Shown: positions 7,738-18,600, counted from the first letter of the stretch. The stretch: DNA of 64,000 nt from Streptomyces sp. RKAG290 (GCF_023701695.1 NZ_JAJOZC010000001.1:868001-932000), one strand, 5' to 3'. Made by a program: numbers and translations. The notes: generated by a model not told the origin, from the sequence alone.

Positions 7738-10700
7738 TCACTTCAGGCCGAAGGCCCGGATGATCTCCTGGTCCACGCCGAGACCGCCGCCGGCCTCCGC
7801 ATGCGCCTTGAGCGAGACCGCGGTGGCGCCCTTCTTCGGGGTCTTGAACCGGGCGGTCCAGGAACCGGCCGAGTCCTTCTTGAGCTGCACCGCGCTCCAG
7901 CTCTTCCCGTCGTCGTAACTGACGGACAGCGAGGCCTTCGACGCCTTCACGGCGCCGTCCAGCCACTCCTGCGTGGTCGACGAGAGACCGAGCTCGGTCC
8001 ACTGCCCGGCCTTCACGTCACCGGCCAGGTCGGTGCTGACGTCGTAGTCCAGCTGGAGCAGCGGGATGTCGGCCTGCGTGGGACCGCTCGGGTCGAGCGC
8101 GCCGGAGACGAAGTCCCACTCGGTGTGCGTCCGGATCGAGGACTTCCAGGTCTCGGCGTCACGCGAGGCGTCGAGCACCAGCCGGTACGGGAGCTTCTCG
8201 GCGGAGAGGTCCCCGACGTAGCCCGCGCGGCCCGGCGACTCGTCGATCAGGGTGTCGCCCTGGTAGAAGGCGACGGTGCCGGTGTCGTACTCCTTGTCGG
8301 GCATGGAGCCGGAGTGGCCGGTGCCGGAGTCCGTCCACGGCGTCATGTTGAACTGGATGTCGTTGTACGAGGTGCGGAACGGACCCCAGAAGCCGGTGCC
8401 CAGGCGCGGGTGGGTGACCGGTGCGAACCACTCGTCCCGGTAGCTGCGGCCCGCCGTGTAGTCCGCCTCGGCGCCGCGTTCCTCCAGCGAGACGTCGCTG
8501 CCGTCGGCGTTGTAGACCGCGTGGTCCTCGTACCAGAACGAGGCGCCGGGCAGCGGGTTGACCCACTCGGTACGGGTGGCGGGGTACTTCTCGTACTCCG
8601 CGAAGCCGATGCCGAAGCCGTAGTCGGGGATGTCGTAGCGGTAGCCGCCGCCGACTACGTCACGGTTGCCGTGGAAGGTGTTCTCCACCTTCGCGAGCTG
8701 ACGGGTGGCCGGGGCGAAGGCCAGCGAGCGGTCGGGGATCGTGCCGTCGTGGCGGTCGACCAGGTCGTACACGTAGCTCGCGAACCTCCGTTGGCCGACC
8801 GTCACCTTCCGGCCCCGCTGGGCGGCCTTGACGAGAGCGTCGCCTGCGAGGCGCCGGACGGAGGCGACCGGGACGGCCGCCGTGGCGCCGTCGCTGCCGG
8901 CGTAGGACTCCATCAGCACGCCGTCGCCCTCGTTGACGACGAAGAGCGCCTTGGCGCCCGCGGCGACCGCGGCCGCCATCCGGTCGGCGGGGGCCACCGC
9001 CGCGCTGCTGCGGATCACGACGGCCTTGCCCCTGGCGTCGATCTTCCGGTAGTCGGCGGAGGCGCCGTTGCCCGCGAAGACGGTGCCGAGTTGCTTCCTG
9101 CTGTCCTCGGCGACGGGCGAACCGCCCTGCACGGCCACCGGCACATCGCGGCCGTCGGCCGTCAGGTCGATCAGCTTCTCGCCCTGCCGCCAGCGGGTCA
9201 GGAAGGAGAAGCTGCCCTGGGTGACCTTCTTCGTCGGGCTCGCCCACAGCTGGTCGTACGTCAGCGGGATCTGGAAGGCGTCGCGCTGGACGGTGCCGTC
9301 CGGTGCGGTGCGCGCCATGTCGTAGCGCAGCTGACGGGTCTCGGTCTCCTTCGGCGTCCGCACGCTGACCTTGTGGGCCTTGGAGGCGTCGAGGGAGACG
9401 GTGGTCGGCTTGTCGAGGATGATCTCGGGGGCGGCCAGGAAGGCGAGGGCCTTCGAGTCCGCGGTGTCACCCTTGATGTCGGCGGCGGACCAGGCGGTGT
9501 AGTTGCCCGGCGGCAGTCGCAGCGTGGTCGTGCCCGGCACCGCGACGACGCCGAGGTTCGGGTCGCCGAGTGCGGCGAGGACGACCTGGCCGTCCATCGG
9601 CTTGCCCGCGCGGTCGCGCAGCTGGAGCGTCAGGTCGTAGAGCTCCTGCTCCTTGTTGAGCGCGAAGCCGGTGTGCGCGACGGTAGTGCCGGTGGCGTCC
9701 TTCGCGGTCACCTGTCCGGAGAAGGTGGTGTTGTTCTCGGCCTTCGACGGGTCGAGCGAGAGCACGGCATCGGCGGTCGAACCGGCCGGGACTGTCAGCT
9801 TCTTGACCGAGAGCGTGTAGGCGGCTTCGTCCGTGCCGGTCGCCAGGTCCAGCGTGACGTCCTTGTCACCGGTGTTGCGGTAGGTGATGGTGCGCTCGGC
9901 GACCGGGTCGGAGGCGGAGTGCGGCCAGTCGTACGACGCGACCGCGACGGAACCGGTGGCCTCGATCGTGGTGTCGATCGCCGCCTTCACGTCCAGCCGC
10001 CCGGAGCCCTGCTCGTACGGGGTGTAGTCGGGCAGCTCCTTCGACGAGGTCATCAGCGCGTCCTTGATGCGCTGGCCGGACCAGTCGGGGTGACGCTGCT
10101 TCATGATGGCCGCGGCGCCCGCGACATGCGGCGTCGCCATCGACGTGCCGGACATCGACTGGTACATGCCCTCGATGCCGGGAACCGACTGCGAGGCGGC
10201 CGCGTTGATGTCGACGCCCGGTGCGGAGAGGTCGGGCTTGAGGCCGTAGGACCTGGTGAGCGGGCCCATGGAGGAGAAGTCCGCGCGGTTGTCCTGCTTG
10301 TCGACGGCGGCGATGGTGAGCGCCTTGTCCGCCGAGCCGGGTGCGCCGATGGTGCCCGCGCCGTACGCGTTGCCCGCCGCGATCACGAACAGCGGGCCAC
10401 CGTCGGCCGAGAGGGTGTCGACGGCCTGCGACATCGGGTCCGAGCCGTCGTCCGGGATGCTGGAGCCCAGGCTCATGGAGACGACGTCGGCGCCTTCCGC
10501 CTTGGCCCACTCCATCGCCTCGATGATGCCGGAGTCCGCGCCGGAGCCCTCGTCACTGAGCACCTTGCCGATGATCAGGTCCGCGGCGGGGCGACCCCCT
10601 TGTTGAGACCGTCCGACGCGGCGCCGGAACCGGCGATCGTGGAGGCGACGTGCGTGCCGTGGCCGTTCTTGTCGTCGACCTCCTGGCCGGGCACGAAGCT

Positions 10701-11495
10701 CCTGGACTCCAGGATGCGGTCCTTGACGTCCGGGTGCGTGGCGTCGATGCCGGTGTCCAGGACGGCGACCTTGGAGCCCTTGCCGTCGTAGCCCGCGGCC
10801 CACGCCTGCGGGGCGTTGATCTGCGGGACGGAGTCCTTCAGCGCGGCCTCGGCCCGGCCGTCGAGCCAGAGCTTGGAGATGCCGTTGTCCAGCGCACGCG
10901 CCTGGGACGTGGCCGCGATGTCGTTCCAGAAGGTGCGGGTGGTGTCCTTCTGCGCCTTCAGCGCCGCTCCGTGGATGCTCTCCAGCCGGCGGACCGCCTT
11001 GCTGCCGCGGGGCGCCGCGGGCAGCGAACGTGCCTTGCTCGCCGGGTAGGTGGCGATCAGCGGGATGCCGCCGGTCTTCTTGTCGTCGTAGCCCATCTTC
11101 GCGAGCGCGGTGACGTCGAAGAGCCGGCGGTCCAGCTTGCCGGCTGCGATCAGGCCGGCCGCCTCGTCGGGCAGGACGTAGATGTCGTCCCCCGCCTGCT
11201 GGACGTGCACCCCGCCGGCCGCGCCGTCGGGGCGGTCCACGGTGACGGTGTCCTGCTTGCCGGCGCCGTCGGTGTAGTGGACGACGTCGCCCGTGAGCAG
11301 CGTGATGTCGTAGCTCTGGGCCGGGGCGGCGTGGCGGTCGGTGGACGGGGTCCGCCCGGTGGCGGCGGACGCGGAGCCCGTGGCGGGGAGCAGTGCGCCG
11401 CTCACCAGGGCGACGGATGTCGCTATGAGGAGGGCTCTGCGCCCCGCGCGGGCGGGTCTCACCCGGCCGGAGGCGGTGGAGGGCGTGAATGTCAT
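7738..11495 (-). pseudogene. Giant secreted S8 subtilisin-like peptidase (1), frame broken by one missing base
   Basis: Restored length is about 1252 residues. The start MTFTPSTASG has a Tat/Sec-like signal (RRALLIATSVALVSG...SASAA). Catalytic D247 (VLDTG) and H279 (NGHGTHVAS) lie in the first frame; the serine (SGTSMATPHVAG) and oxyanion Asn (IAAGN) lie in the other frame. The switch occurs after KGVAP: adding one C to the minus-strand CCCC at 10591-10588 gives VAPAADLIIGKVL, matching GVAPGADLLVGKVL in the paralogue at 35710-39476. As written, translation would stop at residue 306. A C-terminal region of about 700 residues includes a PA-like insert and β-rich domains. No strong ribosome binding site is visible. 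It is probably an intact extracellular protease in the organism. Confidence 0.8.
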
Positions 11496-11600
11496 GCAGC
11501 TGATCTACCGGTAAATGGGCGGCTGCGGTGAGATTCACACCTGGCGTGAATATGCCGTGGCGGCAACCCGCCGGTCGGCGTGAGCGCACACGGGGGCTGA

Positions 11601-12752
11601 TCAGGCCACGGAACCGATCCGCCCGGTGGGCGGCAGGGCGCCGCTGTGGTGGATCGGGGTGTGCGCACCGGTCAGCGGGACGCCGCTGCCGCCGCGCCGG
11701 TCCGCGACTATCTCCGCGACGATCGACAGGGCGGTCTCCTCGGGCGTACGGGCGCCGAGGTCGAGGCCGATGGGCGAGTGCAGCCTGGCCAGTTCCAGCT
11801 CGGTGACCCCGGCCTCGCGCAGCCGGTCGTTGCGCGCCAGGTGGGTGCGGCGCGAGCCCATCGCGCCGACGTACGCGACGGGAAGCCTCAACGCCGCCTC
11901 CAGCAGCGGGACATCGAACTTGGCGTCATGGGTGAGCACGCACAGGACGGTGCGGGCGTCGACGTCGGTGCCGGCCAGGTAGCGGTGCGGCCAGTCGACG
12001 ACCAGTTCGTCGGCCTCCGGGAATCTGGCCTTCGTGGCGAAGACCGGGCGGGCGTCGCACACCGTGACGTGGTAGCCGATGAACTTCCCGGCCCGCACCA
12101 GCGCGGCGGCGAAGTCGATGGCCCCGAACACGATCATCCGGGGCGGCGGGACGCTGGACTCGACGAACAGGGTCAGCGGCTGCCCGCACCGCGAGCCCTC
12201 GGCGCCGATGGTGACGGGGCCGGTGCGGCCCGCGTCCAGCAGGGCGCGGGCCTCGGCCGCGGCGGTGCGGTCCAGTTCCGGGTGTCCGCCGAGCCCGCCC
12301 TCGTAACGGCCGTCGGGGTGGACCAGCAGGGGCCGGCCGAGGAGTTCGGCGGGCCCGTCGGTGATCCGGGCCACCGCCGCCGCCTCCCCCCGTGCGGCGG
12401 CGGCGAGCACGGCGGCGAACACCGGGCGGGCGGGATCGTGCGCCCGGACCGGTGTCACCAGGATGTCGATGACGCCGCCGCAGGTCAGACCGACCGCGAA
12501 GGCGTCTTCGTCGCTGTATCCGAACCGCTCCCGGACGGTCGTGCCGTCGTCGAGGGCCTGTCGGCACAGCTCGTACACCGCGCCCTCGACGCACCCGCCG
12601 GAGACCGAGCCGATCGCCGTGCCGTCACGGTCGACGGCCAGGGCGGCACCCGGCTGGCGGGGCGCACTGCCGCCGACGGCCACGACCGTGGCAACGGCGA
12701 ATTCGCGTCCCTGCCCGGCCCACCGGTCGAGCTCCTCGGCGATGTCCAGCAT
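11601..12752 (-). CDS. xdhC: XdhC/CoxI family molybdenum-hydroxylase maturation factor
   Basis: 383 residues from ATG (MLDIAEELDRWAGQG), with GGGGA five bases upstream. The N-terminal XdhC/CoxI domain has VVAVGGSAPRQPGA, GSVSGGCVEGAVYE and LTCGGVIDILV, the CGG segment being typical of the family. The C-terminal Rossmann-like domain has RMIVFGAIDFAAAL, YVGAMGSRRTH and HSPIGLDLGARTPEE. XdhC proteins bind molybdenum cofactor, help sulfurate it and insert it into xanthine dehydrogenase. The gene is 71 bp downstream of the purine permease and on the same strand as the three dehydrogenase subunit genes, so it belongs to the purine-catabolic group. Confidence 0.92.
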   Translation of the reverse strand: MLDIAEELDRWAGQGREFAVATVVAVGGSAPRQPGAALAVDRDGTAIGSVSGGCVEGAVYELCRQALDDGTTVRERFGYSDEDAFAVGLTCGGVIDILVTPVRAHDPARPVFAAVLAAAARGEAAAVARITDGPAELLGRPLLVHPDGRYEGGLGGHPELDRTAAAEARALLDAGRTGPVTIGAEGSRCGQPLTLFVESSVPPPRMIVFGAIDFAAALVRAGKFIGYHVTVCDARPVFATKARFPEADELVVDWPHRYLAGTDVDARTVLCVLTHDAKFDVPLLEAALRLPVAYVGAMGSRRTHLARNDRLREAGVTELELARLHSPIGLDLGARTPEETALSIVAEIVADRRGGSGVPLTGAHTPIHHSGALPPTGRIGSVA

Positions 12753-12823
12753 CTCGGTCCCCTTGGCGGATGTGTGGCGGGGGCCTGTCGTCGGACACAG
12801 GTGCGGCGACAGGCCCCGGGGCG

Positions 12824-14281
12824 TCAGCTGACGCCCAGCCAGCTCTCGATCGGATGGAGCGCGAAGTAGACGATGAAGATCACCGTCAGACCCCACATGA
12901 AGGCCCCGATCTCGCGGGCCCGGCCCTGGGCGACCTTGATCGCGACCCAGGAGATGACACCTGCCGCCACACCGGTGGTGATGGTGTACGTGAACGGCAT
13001 CAGGACCACGGTCAGGAAGACCGGGATGGCGACGGCACGGTCGCTCCAGTCCACGTGCCGGGCGTTCTGCATCATCATGGCGCCGATGACGACCAGGGCG
13101 GCGGACGCCACCTCGGCCGGCACGATCGCCGTGAGCGGGGTGAAGAAGAGACAGGCGGCGAAGAAGAGGCCGGTGACGACGGAGGCGAGCCCGGTCCTGG
13201 CGCCCTCCCCCACACCGGTCGCCGACTCGACGAAGACCGTCTGCCCGGAACCACCGGCGACACCGCCGATCGCACCGCCCGCGCCGTCGATGAACAGCGC
13301 CTTGGACAGACCCGGCATCCGGCCCTTGTCGTCGGCCAGTTCGGCCTCCGTACCGACACCGATGATGGTGGCCATCGCGTCGAAGAAGCCGGCCAGCACG
13401 AGGGTGAAGACGATGAAGCCGACGGTCATCGCCCCGACGTCGCCCCAGCCGCCGAACTCGACGTCGCCGAAGAGCGAGAAGTCGGGCGAGGAGACCGCGG
13501 AGCCCTGGAGCTCGGGCGGGCCGCTGCTCCAGATCTTCGGGTCGACGTCGGCGACCTTGTTGATCACGATGGCGACCACGGTGCCGACGACGATGCCGAT
13601 CAGGATCGCGCCGGGGACGTTGCGGGCCTGCAGCATGAAGATCAGCAGCAGTGTCACCGCGAAGATGAGGACGGGCCAGCCGGCGAGTTCGCCGGTCGCG
13701 CCGAGACTCACCGGGGTGGCGACGCCCTTGCCCACGAAGCCGGCCTTGTAGAGGCCGATGAGGGCGATGAACAGACCGATGCCCATCGTGATGCCGTGCT
13801 TCAGTGCGAGCGGGATCGCGTTCATGATCATCTCGCGCAGGCCGGTGACCACCAGGAGGCAGATCACCAGGCCGTACATCACGCACATACCCATGGCCTG
13901 CGGCCAGGTCATGTGGGGGGCGACCTGTGAGGACAGGACGCCGGACACACTGAGCCCCGCGGCGAGCGCGAGGGGGACCTTGCCGACGAAGCCCATCAGC
14001 AGGGTGGTCGCGGCCGCGGCGAACGCGGTGGCCGTGATCAGCCCCGGCTGGCTGAGGATGTTCCCGTCCACGTCCTTGCCGCCGAGGATCAGCGGGTTGA
14101 GCAACAGGATGTACGCCATGGCCATGAAGGTCGTGACACCGCCGCGCACTTCGCGTGCGACGGTCGTTCCGCGCTCGGATATGTGGAAGTACCGGTCGAG
14201 CCAAGATCTGCCGGCGGGGACGCGCGAGCCGGGGCCCGCTTCCTCCGCGGCGCTCTGGGGTTCCACTGACTGCTGGGTCAT
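12824..14281 (-). CDS. NCS2 family purine permease (AzgA-like)
   Basis: 485 residues. The N-terminal WLDRYFHISERGTTVAREVR and GGVTTFMAMAYILLLNPLIL closely match the AzgA branch of the nucleobase-cation symporter-2 family (adenine/guanine/hypoxanthine:H+). There are about 12-14 membrane segments. GFFDAMATIIGVGTEAEL and GSGQTVFVESATGVGEGART are the substrate-binding motifs in helices 8 and 10. It probably imports hypoxanthine or guanine for the xanthine dehydrogenase encoded just upstream on the same strand (267 bp gap). That gap contains no gene and may hold a separate promoter. Confidence 0.9.
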   Translation of the reverse strand: MTQQSVEPQSAAEEAGPGSRVPAGRSWLDRYFHISERGTTVAREVRGGVTTFMAMAYILLLNPLILGGKDVDGNILSQPGLITATAFAAAATTLLMGFVGKVPLALAAGLSVSGVLSSQVAPHMTWPQAMGMCVMYGLVICLLVVTGLREMIMNAIPLALKHGITMGIGLFIALIGLYKAGFVGKGVATPVSLGATGELAGWPVLIFAVTLLLIFMLQARNVPGAILIGIVVGTVVAIVINKVADVDPKIWSSGPPELQGSAVSSPDFSLFGDVEFGGWGDVGAMTVGFIVFTLVLAGFFDAMATIIGVGTEAELADDKGRMPGLSKALFIDGAGGAIGGVAGGSGQTVFVESATGVGEGARTGLASVVTGLFFAACLFFTPLTAIVPAEVASAALVVIGAMMMQNARHVDWSDRAVAIPVFLTVVLMPFTYTITTGVAAGVISWVAIKVAQGRAREIGAFMWGLTVIFIVYFALHPIESWLGVS

Positions 14282-14548
14282 GATGCCTGACTCCCAAGGT
14301 TCACAGGGGCACCCGCGATGGAGAATGGAGATGCGGGATTTGGGATGACTGCGCGGGCGGCACGACCCGGGGGACGGCCCAGGACGAACTGTTCATGCAG
14401 GGTGGATGTGCGGGTACTGCTTGTGGGGGTGCATCCGGTCAAGAGCCGCGAGCGGTGCGGAGCTTGGGTTCTCCGGGCGGTGTGGGCGGAGGAAGTGTGA
14501 CGTTCCCTTGGAGGCGCACACCGCCCGGAGAGCTGTGGAGGAGCTCGG

Positions 14549-16933
14549 TCAAGTGCCGGTGATGTGCTCGGGTCGTACCGGCGTCCTGTTGAGCTCCAGT
14601 CCCGTCGCGTCCCGGATCGCCGCGAGGACGGCCGGGGTGGACGACAGGGTGGGGGCCTCACCGACGCCACGGAGCCCGTACGGGGCGTGGTCGTCGGCGA
14701 GTTCGAGCACATCGACCGGAATGGCCGGGGTGTCGAGGATGGTGGGGATCAGGTAGTCCGTGAAGGACGGGTTGCGCACCTTCGCGGTCTTCGGGTCGAC
14801 GATGATCTCCTCCATGACGGCGACACCCAGGCCCTGGGTGGTGCCGCCCTGGATCTGGCCGATGACGGAGAGCGGGTTCAGCGCCTTGCCGACATCCTGG
14901 GCGCAGGCCAGTTCGATGACCTTGACCAGGCCGAGCTCGGTGTCGACCTCCACGACCGCGCGGTGTGCGGCGAAGGAGTACTGGACGTGGCCGTTGCCCT
15001 GTCCGGTGCGCAGGTCGAAGGCCTCGGTGGGGCGGTGGCGCCACTCCAGCTCGACGTCGACCACTTCTTCCTCCAGCACGTCGGCCAGATCGGCCAGCAC
15101 CTCGCCGCCGTCGGTGACGACCTTGCCGCCCTCCAGGAGGAGTTCGGCGGTGGCCCAGGCGGGGTGGTACGTGCCGAACTTGCGGCGGCCGATCTCCAGG
15201 ACCTTCTCGCGGACGGCCTCGCAGGAGTTCTTCACGGCGCCGCCGGTGACGTACGTCTGCCGGGAGGCGGAGGTCGAGCCGGCCGAGCCGACCCGGGTGT
15301 CGGCCGGGTGAATGGTGACCTGGGCGACACCGAGTTCGGTACGGGCGATCTGGGCGTGCACGGTGACGCCGCCCTGTCCGACCTCCGCCATGGCGGTGTG
15401 CACGGTCGCGACGGGTTCGCCGCCGATGACCTCCATGCGCACCCGTGCGGTGGAGTAGTCGTCGAAGCCCTCGGAGAAGCCGACGTTCTTCAGGCCGACC
15501 GCGTAGCCGACGCCGCGGACGACGCCTTCGCCGTGGGTGGTGTTGGACAGCCCACCGGGCAGCGCCCGTACGTCGGCGTGCTCGCCGGCGCTCTCCCACT
15601 GGCGCTCGGGCGGCAGCGGCCTGGCCTTGACCCGGCGCAGCAGTTCCGCGACCGGGGCGGGCGAGTCGACCGGCTGCCCGGTCGGCAGCAGGGTGCCCTG
15701 CTCCATGGCGTTGAGCTGTCTGAACTCGACCGGGTCCATGCCGAGTTCGGCGGCGACCTTGTCCATCTGCGCCTCGTAGGCGAAGCATGCCTGGACCGCG
15801 CCGAAGCCGCGCATCGCGCCGCACGGGGGGTTGTTGGTGTAGAGGGCGAGCGCCTCGATGTCGACGTCCTCGACGGCGTAGGGGCCGACCGAGAGCGAGG
15901 AGGCGTTGCCGACGACGGCCGGGGACGCGGAGGCGTATGCGCCGCCGTCCAGCACGATGCGGCACTTCATGTGCGTGAGCTTGCCGTCGCGGGTCGCGCC
16001 GTGCTCGTACCAGAGCTTGGCGGGGTGGCGGTGGACGTGTCCGAAGAAGGACTCGAAGCGGTTGTAGACCATCTTCACCGGCTTGCCGGTGCGCAGCGCC
16101 AGCAGGCAGGCGTGGATCTGCATCGACAGGTCCTCGCGGCCGCCGAAGGCCCCGCCGACGCCGGAGAGCGTCATGCGGATCCGGTCCTCGGGCAGGCCGA
16201 GGACGGGCGCGATCTGGCGGAGGTCGGAGTGCAGCCACTGGGTGGCGACGTACAGGTCGATGCCGCCGTCCTCGGCGGGCACGGCCATGCCGGACTCGGG
16301 GCCGAGGAAGGCCTGGTCCTGCATGCCGAAGACGTAACTGCCGCTGACCACGACATCGGCGCGCGCCTTCGCCGCGTCCGCGTCGCCGCGGACGATGGGC
16401 TGGCGGTGGACGATGTTGGGGTGCGGTACGTGCCCGACGTGGTGGTCGTCGCGGTCCTCGTGGACGAGGACCGCGTCGGGGGCGGTCGCGGAGGCCTCGT
16501 CGGTGATGACGGGGAGTTCGCGGTAGTCGATCCTGATCTTCGCGGCGGCGCGGCGGGCCGTCTCCGGGTGGTCGGCGGCGACGAGGGCCACCGGCTCGCC
16601 GTGGTGTCGGACCTTGCCGTGGGCGAGGACGGGGGTGTCCCGGATCTCCAGGCCGTAGTTCTTCACCGCGGTCGGCAGGTCGTCGTAGGTGAGCACGGCG
16701 TACACGCCGGGGGTGGCGAGCGCCTCGGAGGTGTCGATCGAGACGATCTCGGCGTGCGCGACGGTGGACCGCAGGGTGTGACCCCAGAGCATGTCCTCGT
16801 GCCACAGGTCCGAGGAGTAGGCGAACTCGCCGGTGACCTTCAGGATCCCGTCGGGGCGCAGCGTGGACTCGCCGACGCCGCCCTTGGTGCGGGTGCCCTG
16901 GCTGAGGTCCGCGGGGGAACCGTTGACGCCCAT
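14549..16933 (-). CDS. Xanthine dehydrogenase, molybdopterin-binding subunit
   Basis: 794 residues, full length for the family. The N-terminal aldehyde oxidase/xanthine dehydrogenase a/b hammerhead domain contains GEFAYSSDLW and VYAVLTYDDLP. Cofactor-binding motifs follow: GGAFGGREDLS, AMRGFGAVQACFAYE, and the C-terminal RGVGEAPTLSSTPAV, whose glutamate is the catalytic base. It oxidises hypoxanthine and xanthine to urate together with the FAD and 2Fe-2S subunits. The start lies 3 bases after the stop of the 2Fe-2S gene, so translation is coupled. It could act on another purine, but the pucR and permease neighbours favour xanthine. Confidence 0.93.
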   Translation of the reverse strand: MGVNGSPADLSQGTRTKGGVGESTLRPDGILKVTGEFAYSSDLWHEDMLWGHTLRSTVAHAEIVSIDTSEALATPGVYAVLTYDDLPTAVKNYGLEIRDTPVLAHGKVRHHGEPVALVAADHPETARRAAAKIRIDYRELPVITDEASATAPDAVLVHEDRDDHHVGHVPHPNIVHRQPIVRGDADAAKARADVVVSGSYVFGMQDQAFLGPESGMAVPAEDGGIDLYVATQWLHSDLRQIAPVLGLPEDRIRMTLSGVGGAFGGREDLSMQIHACLLALRTGKPVKMVYNRFESFFGHVHRHPAKLWYEHGATRDGKLTHMKCRIVLDGGAYASASPAVVGNASSLSVGPYAVEDVDIEALALYTNNPPCGAMRGFGAVQACFAYEAQMDKVAAELGMDPVEFRQLNAMEQGTLLPTGQPVDSPAPVAELLRRVKARPLPPERQWESAGEHADVRALPGGLSNTTHGEGVVRGVGYAVGLKNVGFSEGFDDYSTARVRMEVIGGEPVATVHTAMAEVGQGGVTVHAQIARTELGVAQVTIHPADTRVGSAGSTSASRQTYVTGGAVKNSCEAVREKVLEIGRRKFGTYHPAWATAELLLEGGKVVTDGGEVLADLADVLEEEVVDVELEWRHRPTEAFDLRTGQGNGHVQYSFAAHRAVVEVDTELGLVKVIELACAQDVGKALNPLSVIGQIQGGTTQGLGVAVMEEIIVDPKTAKVRNPSFTDYLIPTILDTPAIPVDVLELADDHAPYGLRGVGEAPTLSSTPAVLAAIRDATGLELNRTPVRPEHITGT

Positions 16934-16936
16934 CGT

Positions 16937-17536
16937 CTACACCGTCCCTTGCGCCCGGGCGGCCGCGAGGCGGACCGCGTCGAGGATCTTCTCGTAGCCG
17001 GTGCAGCGGCAGAGGTTGCCGGAGAGCGCCTCGCGGATGTCCGCGTCGGACGGCTCCGGGGTGCGCTCCAGCAGCTCGTCGGCCGTGACCAGCAGGCCGG
17101 GGGTGCAGAAGCCGCACTGGACGGCGCCGGCATCGATGAAGGCCTGCTGGATCGGCGAGAGCTCACCGGTGTCCCGGGTGTCCTCGCCGGCCGGCTCGGC
17201 CTCCCACCGCCGGGCCCGGTCGAGCGCGGTGCCGCAGGCGCCGGAGGGGCAGCCGGCGCCTGGGTGGGCCTCGGTGCGGTGGGCGGCGAAGTCGGCGAGA
17301 CCTTCGACGGTGACGACCTCGCGGCCCTCCACCTGGCCGGCGGCGACCAGGCAGGAGCAGACCGGAACCCCGTCGAGGCGGACCGTGCAGGAACCGCACT
17401 CGCCCTGCTCGCAGGCGTTCTTCGAACCGGGCAGACCCATCCGCTCACGCAGGACGTACAGGAGGGACTCGCCCTCCCAGACGTCGTCCGCCTCGTGCCT
17501 GCGGCCGTTGACCGTGAAATTGACGCGCATGGTCAT
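16937..17536 (-). CDS. Xanthine dehydrogenase, 2Fe-2S subunit
   Basis: 199 residues. The N-terminal plant-type ferredoxin domain has NACEQGECGSCTVRLDG and PVCSC, four cysteines for the first cluster. The second cluster is in the helical domain: CGFCTPG and NLCRCTGYEKI. An insert of about 25 residues (GCPSGACGTALDRARRWEAE...) between the domains adds two further cysteines and is longer than usual. It passes electrons from the molybdenum site to FAD. The ATG overlaps the stop of the FAD-subunit gene (17533-17536, ATGA). Confidence 0.93.
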   Translation of the reverse strand: MTMRVNFTVNGRRHEADDVWEGESLLYVLRERMGLPGSKNACEQGECGSCTVRLDGVPVCSCLVAAGQVEGREVVTVEGLADFAAHRTEAHPGAGCPSGACGTALDRARRWEAEPAGEDTRDTGELSPIQQAFIDAGAVQCGFCTPGLLVTADELLERTPEPSDADIREALSGNLCRCTGYEKILDAVRLAAARAQGTV

Positions 17537-18423
17537 GCAGCTCCTTCGGTGCTGCGGCCGTTGCCGCGGTACGACTCCCAGGTCCAGCCGAGCGTCCGGC
17601 GGGCCATGATCCCGACCGCGTGCCTGCGATAGCTCGCGGTGCCGCGCACGTCGTCGATCGGGTTGCAGGCGGCCGCGGCGAGCGTGGCGAACTGCTTGGC
17701 GACGGACGGCGTGATGACCGACCGGCTGTCCCAGAACCCGCCCTCCTCCAGTGCCGCGTTCAGAAAGATTTCGGCGTCCTTCGCCCGTACGGGTGTCGGA
17801 GCGGCGGATCCGATGCCGGTGCGGACCGTGCGGGTCGCGGGGTGCAGGGCCAGACCGAAGGCGCAGACGGCGATGACCATGGCGTTGCGGGTGCCGACCT
17901 TGGAGAACTGCTGCGGACCGTCGGCCTTCTCGATGTGCACGGCCCGGATCAGCTCGTCCGGTTCGAGGGCGTTGCGCTTGACGCCGGTGTAGAAGTCGTC
18001 GATGGGGATCAGCCGGGTGCCGCGCACGGACTGCGCCTCCACCTGCGCTCCCGCGGCGAGCAGCGCCGGATGGGCGTCACCGGCGGGCGACGCGGTGCCC
18101 AGGTTGCCGCCGACGCCGCCGCGGTTGCGGATCTGCGGGGAGGCGACGGTGTGCGAGGCGATCGCCAGACCGGGCAGCTCCGCTCGCAGGTGCTCCATGA
18201 TGGCGCTGTACGGGACCGAGGCGCCGAGCCGTACGCTCTCCTGGCCCACCTCCCACTCGGACAGCTCACCGATGCGGTTCAGGTCCAGGAGGTACTCGGG
18301 CCGGCGGTGGTCGAAATTGATCTCGACCATCACGTCGGTACCGCCTGCGATGGGCACAGCCGTGGGGTGCTCGGCCTTGGCGGCGAGCGCCTCGTCCCAG
18401 CTGGCGGGGCGAAGGAAGTGCAT
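17533..18423 (-). CDS. Xanthine dehydrogenase, FAD-binding subunit
   Basis: 296 residues from ATG (MHFLRPASWDEALAAK), with a GAGGAAGAGAG sequence upstream. The frame stays open further upstream but that stretch lacks coding character. VPIAGGTDVMVEIN and RNRGGVGGNLGTASPAGD are the two FAD-binding motifs of the family, and the C-terminal CO_deh_flav_C domain has GIGSAAPTPVRAKDAE. It takes electrons from the iron-sulfur subunit and passes them to NAD+. It is the first gene of the three-subunit operon, divergent from pucR. Confidence 0.93.
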   Translation of the reverse strand: MHFLRPASWDEALAAKAEHPTAVPIAGGTDVMVEINFDHRRPEYLLDLNRIGELSEWEVGQESVRLGASVPYSAIMEHLRAELPGLAIASHTVASPQIRNRGGVGGNLGTASPAGDAHPALLAAGAQVEAQSVRGTRLIPIDDFYTGVKRNALEPDELIRAVHIEKADGPQQFSKVGTRNAMVIAVCAFGLALHPATRTVRTGIGSAAPTPVRAKDAEIFLNAALEEGGFWDSRSVITPSVAKQFATLAAAACNPIDDVRGTASYRRHAVGIMARRTLGWTWESYRGNGRSTEGAA

Positions 18424-18441
18424 GAGTGGCTCTCTTCCTCT

Positions 18442-18456
18442 CGAACGGGTCGTTCG
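18442..18456. promoter_or_regulatory. Inverted repeat CGAACG-GGT-CGTTCG upstream of the xdh operon
   Basis: Perfect 6-bp arms with a 3-base spacer, 19 bp upstream of the FAD-subunit start. Candidate operator for a purine-responsive regulator. A related CGAA-containing repeat lies at 18601-18612 on the pucR side. Confidence 0.4.
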
Positions 18457-18600
18457 CTGGGGCTGCGGACGACCGACCCCCGGCTGTGGTTGTTCATGTG
18501 TTGTTAACGCGGTGTGTGGCCCAGTACACAAGCCCTGCTCCACCTGGTGCAGTCACCGAAACCATGAAGGAGTTGGCTGGTCTTCGCCCATGTCTTGTAG

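Noticed and set aside
10580..10600. Programmed ribosomal frameshifting in the first subtilase
   Set aside because: No slippery heptamer or downstream pseudoknot is evident, and seven other genes show the same kind of one-base loss. Assembly error is simpler.
7801..10791. A nearly 1000-codon open frame on the plus strand opposite the first subtilase
   Set aside because: High GC keeps the antisense frame open. The translation is Arg/Val/Gly-rich with no motifs, while the minus strand carries clear subtilase motifs.
14564..17632. A 1022-codon plus-strand open frame across the xanthine dehydrogenase genes
   Set aside because: It is antisense to three recognised subunits with correct family motifs and overlapping start/stop codons. 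It has no recognisable domain.
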